In this document: in pieces, positions 45,840 to 56,889 of the stretch
Layout: each line of letters starts with the position of its first letter
How positions within the stretch are numbered: the first letter of the stretch is position 1
Origin: Usnea hakonensis
Lineage: Eukaryota; Ascomycota; Lecanoromycetes; Lecanorales; Parmeliaceae
Assembly (NCBI GenBank): GCA_013423325.1
Contig: BLJB01000028.1
Span: forward strand, 248,001-312,000
Length of the DNA stretch: 64,000 nt
Direction: 5' to 3'
Notes under the pieces: generated by a model
Seen by the model: only the letters and a program-made list of their open reading frames with translations
Told to the model about the DNA's origin: nothing
Databases searched by the model: none
Program-made: the position numbers and the translations under genes

Positions 45840-47649
45840 ATGGAAAATTTCGAGAAATCTGGGACGGTATTCGCAATCCTTTCTCCAGCAAATGATGCAG
45901 CAAGAGATTCCTTCAGTCGACTGGCCGAAAGGATGCTAGACGATGAGGGTTGGAACCCAAATGCGAGACGACACATCAAGGCAGATATACAGCTGGCTCA
46001 AGTGTCCACCTACTCGAACGCAAGTGAGAGTGATGGCGGTACAGGACCTCCAAAGAAGCTTCGTTCAGTGATGAAGGGCTGCTATACTTTTGACTTTGCA
46101 GAAGCCCCGCGGCAGCCGGACCAGGGATGGCTTCTAGGAGGCGGCAAGTTTAGCGGAGGTGACGACCCTCCAGACATACTCCTGACAGAAAAGAAGAGCA
46201 ATGATCGAGTCTCTTCCCGGCACGCGAGAGTGGCCCACAACTTTACGTCTGGCGCCCTCATCATCACGGCATCAGACAACAATAACAATGCTGTGATAAT
46301 CAATGGTACTGAAGTCGTGAACGATCAGTGCGTCCTACATGGACGGACAACGAGTCTCGAGTTCGGTAGATTGAAGTATACACTTGAGGTTCGCCGGTAT
46401 GATACCGATGAAGATTACAGAGACCAGTTGAAGTCTTACAAGCAGAGACACGCCATTGGGGATGACGACTACCCTTCATGTCTGCTGGCTACGCCCGCTG
46501 ACTCTGACTTTATCACCGAGAAGTATATAATGAAAAACCCTGTTGGGGACGGAGCAACGTCGGTGGTGTATGGAGCGATAGAGAGGAAGACTGGAACGGC
46601 TGTGGCGATCAAGAAGGTGAAGCGCACAGAAAAGAATGCAGAAGCCGTTAGACAGGATATCGAAATTGCTCGATACATTGGTAAACATGTGAGTCTATCT
46701 CTTGAGCCATTAGAGCTTCACTAAAGGTGACTAGAAACGAATCTGCAACCTCCTCGACGTGATCGATCCCGCCGCCTCTGATCGCAAACGCGGATACGAG
46801 ATGTTTGGGTTGGACGAAGTCCTACTAATATACTCACCGCTGGCCAGTTGGACGGTACAGAAGATCATCAACAACAACATTGACATAGACCCCCGTACAC
46901 GAATGGAAATATTCTGGCAGCTTCTTGAAGGTATTGAATTTCTCCATTCCATAGAAGTCATGCACAGGGATATCAAGCCCCTCAACATGACCGTGGTATC
47001 CATCAATCCGGGCCACATCGAAGCGCGACTTATAGATTTCGGATGGGCCACTATAGGTCTACAATCGTATCTATACAAGGTAGGAACTGAGCCTTATCTG
47101 GCCCCAGAGATCTGGGCCGGTTGGGAGAAGAGAAGCCAAAGCGGTTATGATAACAGAGCCGACATATTTGCCTTCGGCCTCAGTATGTACCAGTTCTTCT
47201 GCCGAAAACACTGTACCTGGAACAGGATTGACCAAGACTGGTGTGGGAAAGTCAATGATATCAGAATCCGGGATATTCTGGAAAATCTCCATGCGAGCGG
47301 CTACCATCCAAAACTAAAACAGTTGATCACGCAGTGTCTCTACTGGGATCCCTCCCTTCGTTCCAGTGCCAGCGAGATCATCGAACTGGGAGAGTCAGTC
47401 AGGAACCTCTCCTCAGCAGAATTGGATGAAAACTACAATGATACTCATATGAGGGATGGTGATGATGGATTAGGGAGTTCGATTGGAAGATTGAGTATCT
47501 CTGGTCCTGGATTCACATCCAGTTCCATGGTCGGAAGTTCGAGAGACGGGCCGGGGACGCCTCAATACCAACGTTCTCTGCATCATCAATCACCCACCGT
47601 TAGGGGTCAGGTTGGGTGGAATGTCTCGGAGCCTGATAACATAGAATAA
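45840..47649 (+). CDS. FHA-domain serine/threonine protein kinase
   Basis: Two exons (45,840-46,688 and 46,735-47,649, 46-bp intron) give 587 residues. The N-terminal FHA domain (about 95-190) includes NDRVSSRHARV and HGRTTSLEFG, where Ser/Arg/His bind phosphothreonine. The kinase domain follows: Gly-rich VGDGATSVVYG (about 235-245), Lys258 in VAIKKV, HRDIKPLN (360-367), DFG (384-386) and APE (406-408). All catalytic residues are present. The C-terminal tail (about 500-587) is Ser/Gly-rich and probably disordered. The FHA-then-kinase order resembles checkpoint kinases of the Rad53/Cds1 type, but there is only one FHA domain and the kinase sequence is divergent. It is more likely a lineage-specific paralogue than the checkpoint kinase itself. 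Confidence 0.85.
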
Positions 47650-47792
47650 ATTCCTTGGGGCCAGTCTCCTTCCAAACATCAAACAATCTTACACTACCTC
47701 CACATAAAGGCCCCCCCTCCCACGCACTATCGTATGCCCAAACCCGAGGTTCCCAGCAAGGCTAACGAGGCCTTGTCCTCCCGACAGTCCTC

Positions 47793-48130
47793 CTATCTTA
47801 TGGTAATCCTTTCCCACGCACCATTATCACATGGGCCAATCCCAGATTGCTCGCACGCCTTACCAAGTAATTTATCATAACACTTCCTGACACCGTAAAT
47901 TTTCCCAATATCCAAGCCCTGAAACCCCCGAAAAAGTCTGGCAGAGCCCACTGCGTATTGGTTTTGATGTCGCATACCCTTTTCAAAATGACATGAAGGC
48001 CCTCCTTTAGTTTTCGGGGCGTTGGTGTAGGGTGGAGTGTGAGTATCGACCCCGAAATCGGGAGAGTCACCGTATCGCTAATGTTTTGAAGTGTATGGAG
48101 ACTGTCACAGGCTGAATCAAATTTTTATAG
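47793..48130 (-). pseudogene. Possible small-protein gene or remnant
   Basis: The minus strand shows two adjoining protein-like stretches in different frames. One is SLHTLQNISDTVTLPISGS to KLKEGLHVILKRVCD; the other is GLDIGKIYGVRKCYDKLLGK to a stop at 47,793 (Cys-containing). No intron that I can find joins them in frame. The piece is either a decayed gene, a gene with an unusual intron, or chance. No family is recognised. Confidence 0.3.
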
Positions 48131-48455
48131 GTGCTGTCACATTTGTGTGTTGATACTAAATTTTGTGTCGACGGATGAATCCTTCACGATATTATCTCCC
48201 TAACTCTTCCGACCGACCTCGTCCATCACCAACAACTAAGATCGATCATCTTCAAATCACATCCATCAGAAAAGCTTGAGCTGTTCTCTTCAATATGCCT
48301 TCTTGACTGTCTTCTGATAAAGAGTTTACGCAAAAGCCAGTCAATGTTCTCTTAGTCCAAGTACTTGAAAGATATCCTTGTGCTACTTGACCTTGAAGTC
48401 ATCCAATCAAGTCCGCCATTCGGAAATTCCATACTATCCATCACGCCACTTCATT

Positions 48456-50564
48456 ATGGGATGTCTGTGTGGCTGTGGGAGCAACGACCAGCGCTGTCTA
48501 CTGCCCAATAGGCCCCCATCGCCCAACACCTTCTACGAGAATTGGTGGGCTCCAGAATTCACGTACATGCTCCAAACCAGGCTCGAGAAGGTCGCAATGA
48601 GACTTGAGCCATCGAAGCGCATTTGGTGGAGGGAAGAATTCGGCGGCTGTGCTCCAGACAGGGAACCATTGGATTCGGAAATTTGGAATAAGAAGTACGA
48701 AGACCGAGGGAATGTCCTTAGAACGTCTCCGCCACCTTCTGAGGATCGACCTCGAGTATCTCAACAGGATCAGAACTTCAATGATCTACTCAACATCCGG
48801 AACAGTAGTCCAGACGAAGCACTTACGGTTCGCCGACAGCCCCGTCCTCCAAAGAGTCCAACCCACTACATTCCCGATAAATTTCCTGTTCTTAGTTTCC
48901 CTGACCCCGCCACTATGGAGGCATCTCGACGGAAGCCAAAAGTATATACAGCAGAGGAAAAAGAACAGATTCTAAAATCAGCTCTGCGAAAGCAAAAACT
49001 CCAATTTGAACAGCTCCGGCTCTACGGCATACCTTTCAATCAAGATGGGTGTTTACCTGCTGAGAGCTCAATCTCTCAAAGCGATCGGTTCGAGAAAACG
49101 CCGAATAATATTCCTGTTCAGGATAAGGCCTCCAAGCCAGAAGAACACCAACAAGTGAAACAGCCGCCAACAGATGACTATCTAACGAGGTTTAAACAAG
49201 AAGGGAATGTTTCGCCCCCACTGCGTGTCCGCCCTAGAGTCAGAACTCCAAAGAGTCCAACTCACTACATTCCCAACAAATTTCCTCCACTGAAGTTCCA
49301 TAGCCCTAACACTAGGAAAGCGTTGCAAGGGAAGCCAAGAGAATATACAGCAGAGGAAAACGAACAGCTTCTCCAATCAGCTCTACGAATGCAAGAAGCC
49401 AACAATCTTGAAAGGCAACGCCTGTATGGTATACCTCTCCCCACTAAGAGTTCACCTTCTATCTCGCAAACGAATCAATGCGTGCGAGCGCCGAACAGTA
49501 TTTCAAATCAGGATAAAGCCTCCAGGCCAGAAGAACACCAACAAGTGAAACAGTCGCCGACAGATGACCATCTAACGAGGTTTCGACAAGAGTGGAACGG
49601 TTCCCCCCGTCTGCTCGCACGTGGTATCACTTATCCTGACGACCAACGCGAGTCTGCTTCTCGCGGACCTTCTGTCTGCCCCAGAGTCAGATCTCCAAAG
49701 AGTCCAACTCACTATATTCCCGACAGGCTTCCTCCTTCAAAGGCCCCTGACTTCTCTAAAGAACATCCAGCTCGCCGCGCTCTCCGCATGGAAAAGAAGC
49801 CTATAATTGAGGATGACAATCAACTTCCACATGCAGATGATCCATGGCCAGTCGAGAGAGTTGTTGAAATGATGAGACTCGAAAAGCTTCGGCGCAAAGA
49901 GCACAAGCAGATGAAACGGTCATTGTACCAAAAGATTGAAGCTATGAATTTGAGAAGGAGTCACCGTCGTGGTATTACTATTCATCAATCTGAAACAGCT
50001 AGCCGTGCAAGTCCGCCCCCCGTTCCTCATGTGGATCCAGTTGAGGAAGAAATGTCTATTGCAGAGATGCTTCCAGCGTCAGAGGAATTACAACTGCCGA
50101 AAACATCGCTCTTGGAAAGAATAGAAGCCATGAGGTTGAGAAGGAGTCGTCGTCAGGGTACAGCTATTCATCGCTCCGAAGCAAGTGTCCCCATGGGCTC
50201 TGATACTTCCTCCCAGCACGTTGAAGTTGGAGAGGCACCATCCAAAATCGAACTCCAGCGTAGGCGCTCGGAGGCAAGCACCCTACAACTCGAACCATCG
50301 TTGTTGAAAAAAGTGGAAGCAATGAAGCAGAGTTTGAGTCACCAACAAGGCACAGCTATACATCAGGCAGGAGAACCTAGTAATCAAAAGTTGGCTTCTC
50401 CGTCTACGGTTGATCAAGCTCCAGGCGTGTTGCTCGGTACCCGAGAACAGAAGCAAAATTCCATGCCGGACAGACATCCAAATTTCGGAATACGTTCGTG
50501 TCAAGACATGGAGGCTTTAAAGCTAGGAAGGAGTAGTCGTCGAGGTATAGCTCTATCAGTCTAA
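48456..50564 (+). CDS. Repeat-built basic protein with N-myristoylation-like start
   Basis: 702 residues from the Met at 48,456; the frame is open to 48,378 but the internal start gives MGCLCGCGSN, a classic Gly2 myristoylation plus Cys palmitoylation signal. Three long repeats carry KSPTHYIP (about residues 133, 266 and 415). Copies 1 and 2 continue with YTAEE, LYGIP and PEEHQQVKQ-PTDD-LTRF blocks. The C-terminal third has four copies of a short motif: KIEAMNLRRSHRRGITIH (about 492), RIEAMRLRRSRRQGTAIH (about 554), KVEAMKQSLSHQQGTAIH (about 618) and a degenerate MEALKLGRSSRRGIAL at the end. It is rich in Arg, Lys, Gln, Pro and Ser and probably mostly disordered. I know no family. Membrane-tethered scaffold or cytoskeleton binding is conceivable but unproven. 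Confidence 0.75.
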   Translation: MGCLCGCGSNDQRCLLPNRPPSPNTFYENWWAPEFTYMLQTRLEKVAMRLEPSKRIWWREEFGGCAPDREPLDSEIWNKKYEDRGNVLRTSPPPSEDRPRVSQQDQNFNDLLNIRNSSPDEALTVRRQPRPPKSPTHYIPDKFPVLSFPDPATMEASRRKPKVYTAEEKEQILKSALRKQKLQFEQLRLYGIPFNQDGCLPAESSISQSDRFEKTPNNIPVQDKASKPEEHQQVKQPPTDDYLTRFKQEGNVSPPLRVRPRVRTPKSPTHYIPNKFPPLKFHSPNTRKALQGKPREYTAEENEQLLQSALRMQEANNLERQRLYGIPLPTKSSPSISQTNQCVRAPNSISNQDKASRPEEHQQVKQSPTDDHLTRFRQEWNGSPRLLARGITYPDDQRESASRGPSVCPRVRSPKSPTHYIPDRLPPSKAPDFSKEHPARRALRMEKKPIIEDDNQLPHADDPWPVERVVEMMRLEKLRRKEHKQMKRSLYQKIEAMNLRRSHRRGITIHQSETASRASPPPVPHVDPVEEEMSIAEMLPASEELQLPKTSLLERIEAMRLRRSRRQGTAIHRSEASVPMGSDTSSQHVEVGEAPSKIELQRRRSEASTLQLEPSLLKKVEAMKQSLSHQQGTAIHQAGEPSNQKLASPSTVDQAPGVLLGTREQKQNSMPDRHPNFGIRSCQDMEALKLGRSSRRGIALSV

Positions 50565-50754
50565 AGAGGGTACCTGAGGGAGCTTGAGATGGAAATGTTC
50601 TTGTTGATTCCCGAAAGCAGATTTCTCGACTCTCAACGGCTCAAATCAAATGTCATGAAAAAGTCACTCATGTGTCCATCCTCATAAAAGCTTGACACCC
50701 TCTTCATTCTCCTCATTACATTCAGACAAGCGTCGAACACTACATCTAGCGGCC

Positions 50755-51225
50755 ATGCCACCCTTTCAGCTACTAGTATACAACCCGGTCAAGCTCAGGG
50801 GCTACCAGCGCGCAAAAGAGTTGTCTGCGAGGAAGATCGCCCACGGATGGGGGGACTGCTACATTTGGAAAAGCAACGACACTACACCGCCTCGATGCTA
50901 TTCTTTATTGGTATTCTTTATTGGAGAATGGGCTTGTTCGGGGTTACTGGGCGAGGGTACAGACAACTTCCCTACGGACAAAATGAGAATACCTCTGTGC
51001 TTGGCGGCGGCCGCGGACGGTAGACCATTCGCGCTCCTACCATACTCAAATTGTATCTTTGGCGGAGAGTGTAAGTTCACAGTACAGTCATCTGCCTTGC
51101 CGCGAGTTACATTCTGCCTGGGAAATACAAATTATGACTGCCCTAACACTATCGACTCCTCCGCCTTCTCGGCTGGATTGCGATCTACTATTTGCCTTGG
51201 CCCCGGCGACCTTGGTCTCCCTTAG
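50755..51225 (+). CDS. Hypothetical Cys-containing protein (uncertain)
   Basis: 156 residues from MPPFQLLVYN. It has several Cys (GDCYIW, SNCIFGGECKF, VTFCLGN, YDCPN) but no signal peptide, and no family is recognised. Its last 19 codons run into the first copy of a 187-bp tandem duplication, so the 3' end may have been replaced. It may not be a real gene. Confidence 0.25.
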   Translation: MPPFQLLVYNPVKLRGYQRAKELSARKIAHGWGDCYIWKSNDTTPPRCYSLLVFFIGEWACSGLLGEGTDNFPTDKMRIPLCLAAAADGRPFALLPYSNCIFGGECKFTVQSSALPRVTFCLGNTNYDCPNTIDSSAFSAGLRSTICLGPGDLGLP

Positions 51226-51545
51226 ATGATCCTGCCAACACCTCACCGATTGAAGGATATCGAGGTGTTTCGCTGAGGCTTTTCTCGCGAATCAGGGATT
51301 CACGTTTGCGCGGATCTGCCAATCTAAGTTCACTGTCAGTCAAGAAGGGGTCGCATCGGCTGGATTGCTATCTACTTTTTGCCTTGGCCTTGGCGACCTT
51401 GGTCTCCCTTAGATGATCCTGCCAACACCTCATCGATTGAAGGATATCGAGGTGTTTCGCTGCGGCTTTTCTCGCGAATCAGGGATTCACGTTTGGGCGG
51501 ATCTGCCAATAATCTAAGTTCACAGTCAGTCAAGAAGGAGTCGCA
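51169..51545. repeat. Tandem duplication, two copies of about 187-190 bp
   Basis: Copies 51,169-51,355 and 51,356-51,545 begin TCGGCTGGATTG and end near GTCGCA. They differ at scattered positions and by a 3-bp insertion. The second copy overlaps the 3' end of the gene at 51,530-52,000. Confidence 0.9.
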
Positions 51546-52000
51546 GAAGACTGTGATGATTCTAACTTCTGTTCCAGCTTAGGAATTTGCTTCTTCGACA
51601 AAAGGTCCTTGATCGCTTCTGCCCGACTCCGCACTGTTTTTGTGAATTCATGGTTGTCGTCACGGAAGGTCTTGAACAAGTTGCTGAGGTCAAAGTCTTT
51701 GTATTGGTCATCGGTGAGCTCGAGCATGGCGTGTCCGATCAATTTTCTGATCTCACTCTCCTTCCAGCTTTCACCATTGGACTTCTTTGCCCAATGGACG
51801 CAGGCGAAGATGTGGAGGACTTCTGGTGAATCGAGAGTGAGGCGTTTGTTGAGCTGGAACGTGAGCGGTGTGATAAATTCAACGACCTCTTCTCCTCCCT
51901 TTCCCTCTTCGTTGATGGGGTCCATTTTCGCCACTGGCGAAATACGCTGAGTCTGGGGAGGGGGGCGAGAGGAAGGGAATTGCCGTTGATGATTTGGCAT
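51530..52000 (-). CDS. Hypothetical intracellular protein
   Basis: 156 residues. After a Pro/Gln-rich start (a second Met is at residue 26) the protein is soluble and well mixed, with probable helices (LTFQLNKRLTLDSPEVLHIF, WKESEIRKLIGHAMLELTDD, SRAEAIKDLLSKKQIPKLEQ). No signal peptide, membrane segment or known motif is visible. The even composition and helical periodicity suggest a real gene, of unknown role. Its stop codon lies in the tandem duplication downstream, which may have changed its C-terminus. Confidence 0.5.
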   Translation of the reverse strand: MPNHQRQFPSSRPPPQTQRISPVAKMDPINEEGKGGEEVVEFITPLTFQLNKRLTLDSPEVLHIFACVHWAKKSNGESWKESEIRKLIGHAMLELTDDQYKDFDLSNLFKTFRDDNHEFTKTVRSRAEAIKDLLSKKQIPKLEQKLESSQSSATPS

Positions 52001-52355
52001 AATTTGAAGAAGATCTGGAGTGCGAGTGGTGATCCGGAGAGGAGACTGGGTTTTGGGTAGGCTTCAAGTTCAGGAATATGACGAGGTCGCTTTGGTTTAC
52101 AGAGCAGGATACTGTGTGTTGAAATTAAGGATAAATAGGAGCAGATGAGGGCTTTTTATACACCAGATATCTAAATTGAGACGACTGCCTGTTGGACAAG
52201 GTTGGACTTTGTTTGCCCGCTTCCAAGGCTTCGGGCAACAGATTTCCATTAATTCCTCGCTGGTAGATTGAAGTGGATCGATTACGAGCGGGTGATATGA
52301 AGGCGTAGGCGAATAACATTACCAATATTATCGTAACGGCCGCCTGGAGGGACAG

Positions 52356-53006
52356 TTGCATTAGTGGCATTAAAGGAAGTAATTGACATTGGTCAATTCG
52401 GCTCAGGCGCCTTGGCTGAAGAGGACTGCCCTGACCCAGAGGTATGGTACGCAGATCAAAACGGGCAGATTTTGTGGTACGTAAAGCTGGTGCGGTACAA
52501 TTTAACTCTTTGAAGCCTGAGACATGAATTGTGACAGACATATTTAGGTATATAGCAACAGGCGTTGACTATACCGTCAAGGCAATTGTTTTTTCGGGTA
52601 CGTGCATTTCTTCTGCCTTTTGAAAATTTCCTACCGCCAGATAGCGCAGCGCTGAGCTAATGATTCTGCTTTAGCATCATCTCGAATGATAGCGGGCAGA
52701 CTCTATGGAAAATGGCATACATACAATACTTTGAGACTGGTGACCAATGGCCACGCCGGAGAGTGGAAATACGGAATGGGGTGGCAGGTGCATCCCAGAG
52801 CGGAATTTTTCAATATCAAAGAGGATGGTACTGGGACTATCTATGAAGTTCGACCCGCGGATGTGCTGTGGACCATGGATCCAATGCCCGAAGTGAACGA
52901 TGATATCCAATTCAAGCTCAAGCCTGATGGTAGCGTAGGCGAATTCAAGTGTTATTTTAGAACTATTCCTCGACCAGTTGAAGAGCTCATCAGGGCTGAA
53001 GAATAG
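52356..53006 (+). CDS. Unidentified three-exon gene (5' end not found)
   Basis: Three exons (about 52,356-52,476, 52,548-52,597 and 52,675-53,006) join in phase through two introns with GTACGT donors and TTTAG acceptors, which is hard to explain by chance. The joined protein reads LKEVIDIGQFGSGALAEEDC, EVWYADQNGQILWYIATGVD, then KWHTYNTLRLVTNGHAGEWK and ends at RPVEELIRAEE. Aromatic, Gly and Asp residues alternate, suggesting a beta-rich fold. No start codon is in the first exon, so one or more 5' exons lie upstream, perhaps in 52.1-52.35 kb. I do not recognise the family. Confidence 0.5.
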
Positions 53007-54796
53007 CAAGGCCACTACTCACTCAAAGCTAAGCCTGCCACCTTTCAAGAAGTGAGGAAAGGCCATAGCTGGCGGTGGCGAGGAGCATTCCACACCAGTC
53101 ATTTCCTTTATCATGACTACGGTTGGGCGATGTGTTGGGAGTATCGAGGACAGTCATTTCCTACTTTGCAGTCATTTCTTTTGACCATGGGTTAAAGCAC
53201 ATTCATTGACCGCGTTGGCGGTTCGGGCAAATCATCTAGGTAGCATCATACAATCCCTAGGCCCAACAATCCTGCAGCCATACTTCTGATAGTCCAACGT
53301 GCTACCACAAGTCTCCTCTACTTCAATATCAGCAGCCATCATCCCAATCCCTATTCCCTACCCATCACGCATCCACCACAACCACTATCAAATCACCACC
53401 CTAACCCCCCCCCTCCCCAATAACCCCTTAAAATCAAACAACCACACAGCTCCCCACTCCCCATCCACTCCCTCTCCTCCATCACCCACCCCACAAGACG
53501 CGCAATTTCCATGTTCCCACACCTCGCATCCTTCTTGCCATTTCAGCGTAGGTGTAGATTGCACGAACAATCCAATCCACTTCCCAAATTGAGGAGTACA
53601 CATCACAGTACCGAACGGGATGTAAAATACACAGCTTTCCTCGCCATTCTCCAATCATTCGCTACCATCATTTCCCAGTTAAAAATCATCGACGTCTTGT
53701 CCGCCCGCCGGCCCGTCCGTCCGTCCTTCCATCCACTCCTACACAAGGTAAGGTACATTACATATCCAGCAACGACTCCAAAACGTCGACAGGGCATCAT
53801 TTCCCCTCAGCACAGCGCCGGCTAGTATTCCAGAAAAGTTTCTACCTACCTCCAGATCTCTCTTCGTCGCTATCCCAGAGATCATAGAGATAACATCACT
53901 AGTAGGTAGCCCACCATAACGTCCCTTCTAAGAAAGAAAGAACAGCCAGCAAAAATTTCCCAACCAAATCACAACCTATAAACCATTTTAATAAAAAATG
54001 GAAACCAGCATCTCATCTCAAGCGCACAGATTCTCAGTGAGCGACAGGAATGACCGGAACGCAATGGCGAGCGGAGGATAATGCTCGTTTCAGCATAATA
54101 GGCTCATCATGATACATTATCAACCTTACACATCCCACCCATAAAACCCCCCCACCCTCATACCCCCCACTACCCCCCCCCCTCCCCTCCTTCCCAAAAT
54201 CCACAAAAGGATACAAAACCCTTCACGCTCCCTCCTCCCCCCACACCAACAACTCCCCAAAGTCAGCAGCCTCCAATCCAGTGAAAAATAACAGATAAGA
54301 TAAAATGGATTCTCTCTTATTCTTTGGGTAATACCTTCTTACCTTATGTAAAAACTGGAAACCAACTTCATTGGTGTTTTAGGGAGGTCGGTAAATTAGA
54401 GCCAGTGAGTTCGACGAAAGAGTGGCGATAAGGGTTGGGTATGGTATGATTGTTATCTGGAGGGACTTGATTGGGTTGGGTCTTGTTTTGGTAGGGTGTT
54501 GGGGAGAGGGATGGGCGGTCGGGGGTTATGCGAAGGTGTGTACCTATGTAGAAGGTCATTTTGCGACGGTTCATGTCGCCATTGGAGGACGCAGACTTGA
54601 TGCTCTGCTCGTTCATTGGTTTCGAATTTGAAATATTTTGTCAGACGTGAAAGGCACATGCAATTATTGATATTGTATTATTTTGACACGGTGAATCTTC
54701 AGAGACCAAAACAGGCATCATAACAAGTGCATTGCATTCCGCAAGAATCGTCTCAACCCCATCCCATGTTTGAACATCGCCTCACAATACTCGCCT
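53007..54796. other. 1.8-kb intergenic region, no supported gene
   Basis: Pyrimidine-rich on the plus strand, especially 53,300-53,500 and 54,120-54,260. Only low-complexity open frames are present. Confidence 0.45.
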
Positions 54797-56397
54797 TCAA
54801 TCAATGGTGTCATCTCTCAGAGCAAACAGCTCCTTCATCAGCTCATCCGTCTTGTGCACCAACGCATCATGGTAAAGGACATTCGTGACAAACGTCTTGC
54901 AGCCCTTGATCTTGGACGCCGTATCCTGTGCAAACTCAAAATCGACATACATGTCCTCGATATATGTAGCCGAGTACACCGGGACCTCGTTCTTCGCCAG
55001 CTGTGCTTCATCATAAAGCTCAGACCAGTCCTGCGCGTATGCGAGCCGGTCCGCCGTGTCTAGCAGACCCTGGAGCTCATCAAAGTCCTTGAACATGTCT
55101 CTGAAGACCATCTCTCCTGTGAAAAGGATCGGCTCCGGACCGTCGACAAGTACCTTTGTGAACTCTGGATATTGTGACATGGAATGATCTGCTGCCCACC
55201 CCGGCGCATCTCCTCGGGTATATATTGGCTCATGCAGTAAGGCATACAGCGGCAACGTATCGAAAGGGATCATCGCACCAAAAGCCTCGAGCGTGGGCCT
55301 GGTGAAGAACCCAAACTGGTTCAGGTCGCTAGTAAACCGCGTAATCATCTCGTGCACATCGTCCAGAGCGCCGTGGTATCCAAAACACATGCCTAGCTGG
55401 CGTAGGCGTAGTACAGATAGCTTTCCGCCACTGGGAAGTTTGATGTCTTCTTTTTGGATATATCGAACAATATCCTTGACGCGATGAATGTCCTCGGTAT
55501 ACTTCAGGTAGTAAGCTTTGTTCTTTTGTTTGACCTTACGAAATAGCCTGTCGTACACCAAGCGCGGATCTCGGACGAGAGGTGGCAAACCTCCAGTAGT
55601 GAAGACTTCTTGGAGCCCCTCGGGAAATCTGGAGAGATAATTCAGCGCACAAAAGCCACCAAAGCTCTGACCCAAGATCGACCATTTCTTCTTTTCTATC
55701 GGAAAATCTGCCGTCAAGTTTCTACGAATCGCCTCGCAATCTTTGACAATGCTGTCAGCTCGGAAATTCTTCAGTAAATTTGCTTGTTCCGCGGGTCCAC
55801 CTTCGGTGGCAAGTGTCCTTGCAGTGATTGTGCTGCTTAAGCCAGTACCACGCTGATCGAGGAAGAGAATCTGGTACCCTTTGTCGAGGACAAAATTTGT
55901 CCACTGGCGTGTGTCAGGGTCAGCTTTTCGCGTAGACGTTTTTCTGAGTCACTAACGTTTCTGGAAATCGAGATTGGCTTACAGCATAGCTCTGTGGGCT
56001 TTTACATGACATACCTGGACCACCTTGGAGATAGAGGACTAAAAGCAGTCAGGTCAATGGCATATCATACCCTTCAGATCAAATGATACGTACACCATGG
56101 ACGTTGCTTGACCTCTTTCTTATTCGCGTCTACAGGTTTCTCGAACCTCTCGACGCTTCTAGCAAAGAGGCGTAAGGTGCCACTTTGTGGTCTTGAGTAG
56201 TCTTTGGGGACTTCAAAGAAAAGCTCAGATACGTTCATTCTTCCTGGCATCAGATGGGTCCTCTTTCCCAAAAGCTTCGCGGCGGACATGTTGCCGTGGA
56301 TGGAACCGCCGGCGGTACCAGGTTCAAAAAGCGATTTCTTGTCCAAGGGCATCATGCTGAAAAGGCGCAATGATGTAGAAAACAGCGCTGTCTCCAA
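54797..56397 (-). CDS. Proline iminopeptidase-like alpha/beta hydrolase
   Basis: Three exons (56,397 or 56,289 to 56,094; 56,038-55,983; 55,903-54,797) join in phase. The product is 488 residues from the first Met, or 452 from the second (MSAAKLLGKRTH), which fits the family better. Signature elements in order: LYLQGGPGMSC (oxyanion hole, split by an intron), FLDQRGTGLS, and the nucleophile elbow GQSFGG (catalytic Ser). A conserved C-terminal region with His (VLYHDALVHK) probably supplies the third triad residue. Family members (peptidase S33) remove N-terminal proline from peptides. The protein is probably cytosolic; the first 36 residues of the longer form could be a weak targeting sequence. 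The frame is intact. Confidence 0.87.
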
Positions 56398-56889
56398 TTC
56401 GCGGTATCTTCTAGTTGCATGAGGTCGGAAGGATCAAAAGTCACACAGAGCGTAGCGAGCTAGCCTGATTGGAACTAGCACCTCTTGGCGCTTGGCAAGA
56501 TGAAGTCCCTCGGTCTTTGGCAAAATCGATCCAACGTAAGGTAAGGTACTTTAGGTAAATGCGATTTTGAATAATGGACTGCTAGTATCCCAGCATCAAA
56601 ACGAAGCGAAATTATTTGCTGCCCAGACCATCCCATGGACGAACACTTGTACGGTGTCGCAGAGCTCTCACCAAAACAAACAGACTTTATGAAGACCAAA
56701 GACACAGGAATGGGTTGGAGAGTAGAAGTGAAGATAGATGAGGAAGAGAGAGAACGGTCTCCATATTCCGAACCCCTCGTCACCGCCAACATTTCCCTTG
56801 CTATAGCATCTTCTCAAGTAAGTCCGCCGCTCAACCGCGTCACAGAACCCATTATCCGCTCTCCCTTTCCCCTGCATCATCCTAGACCT

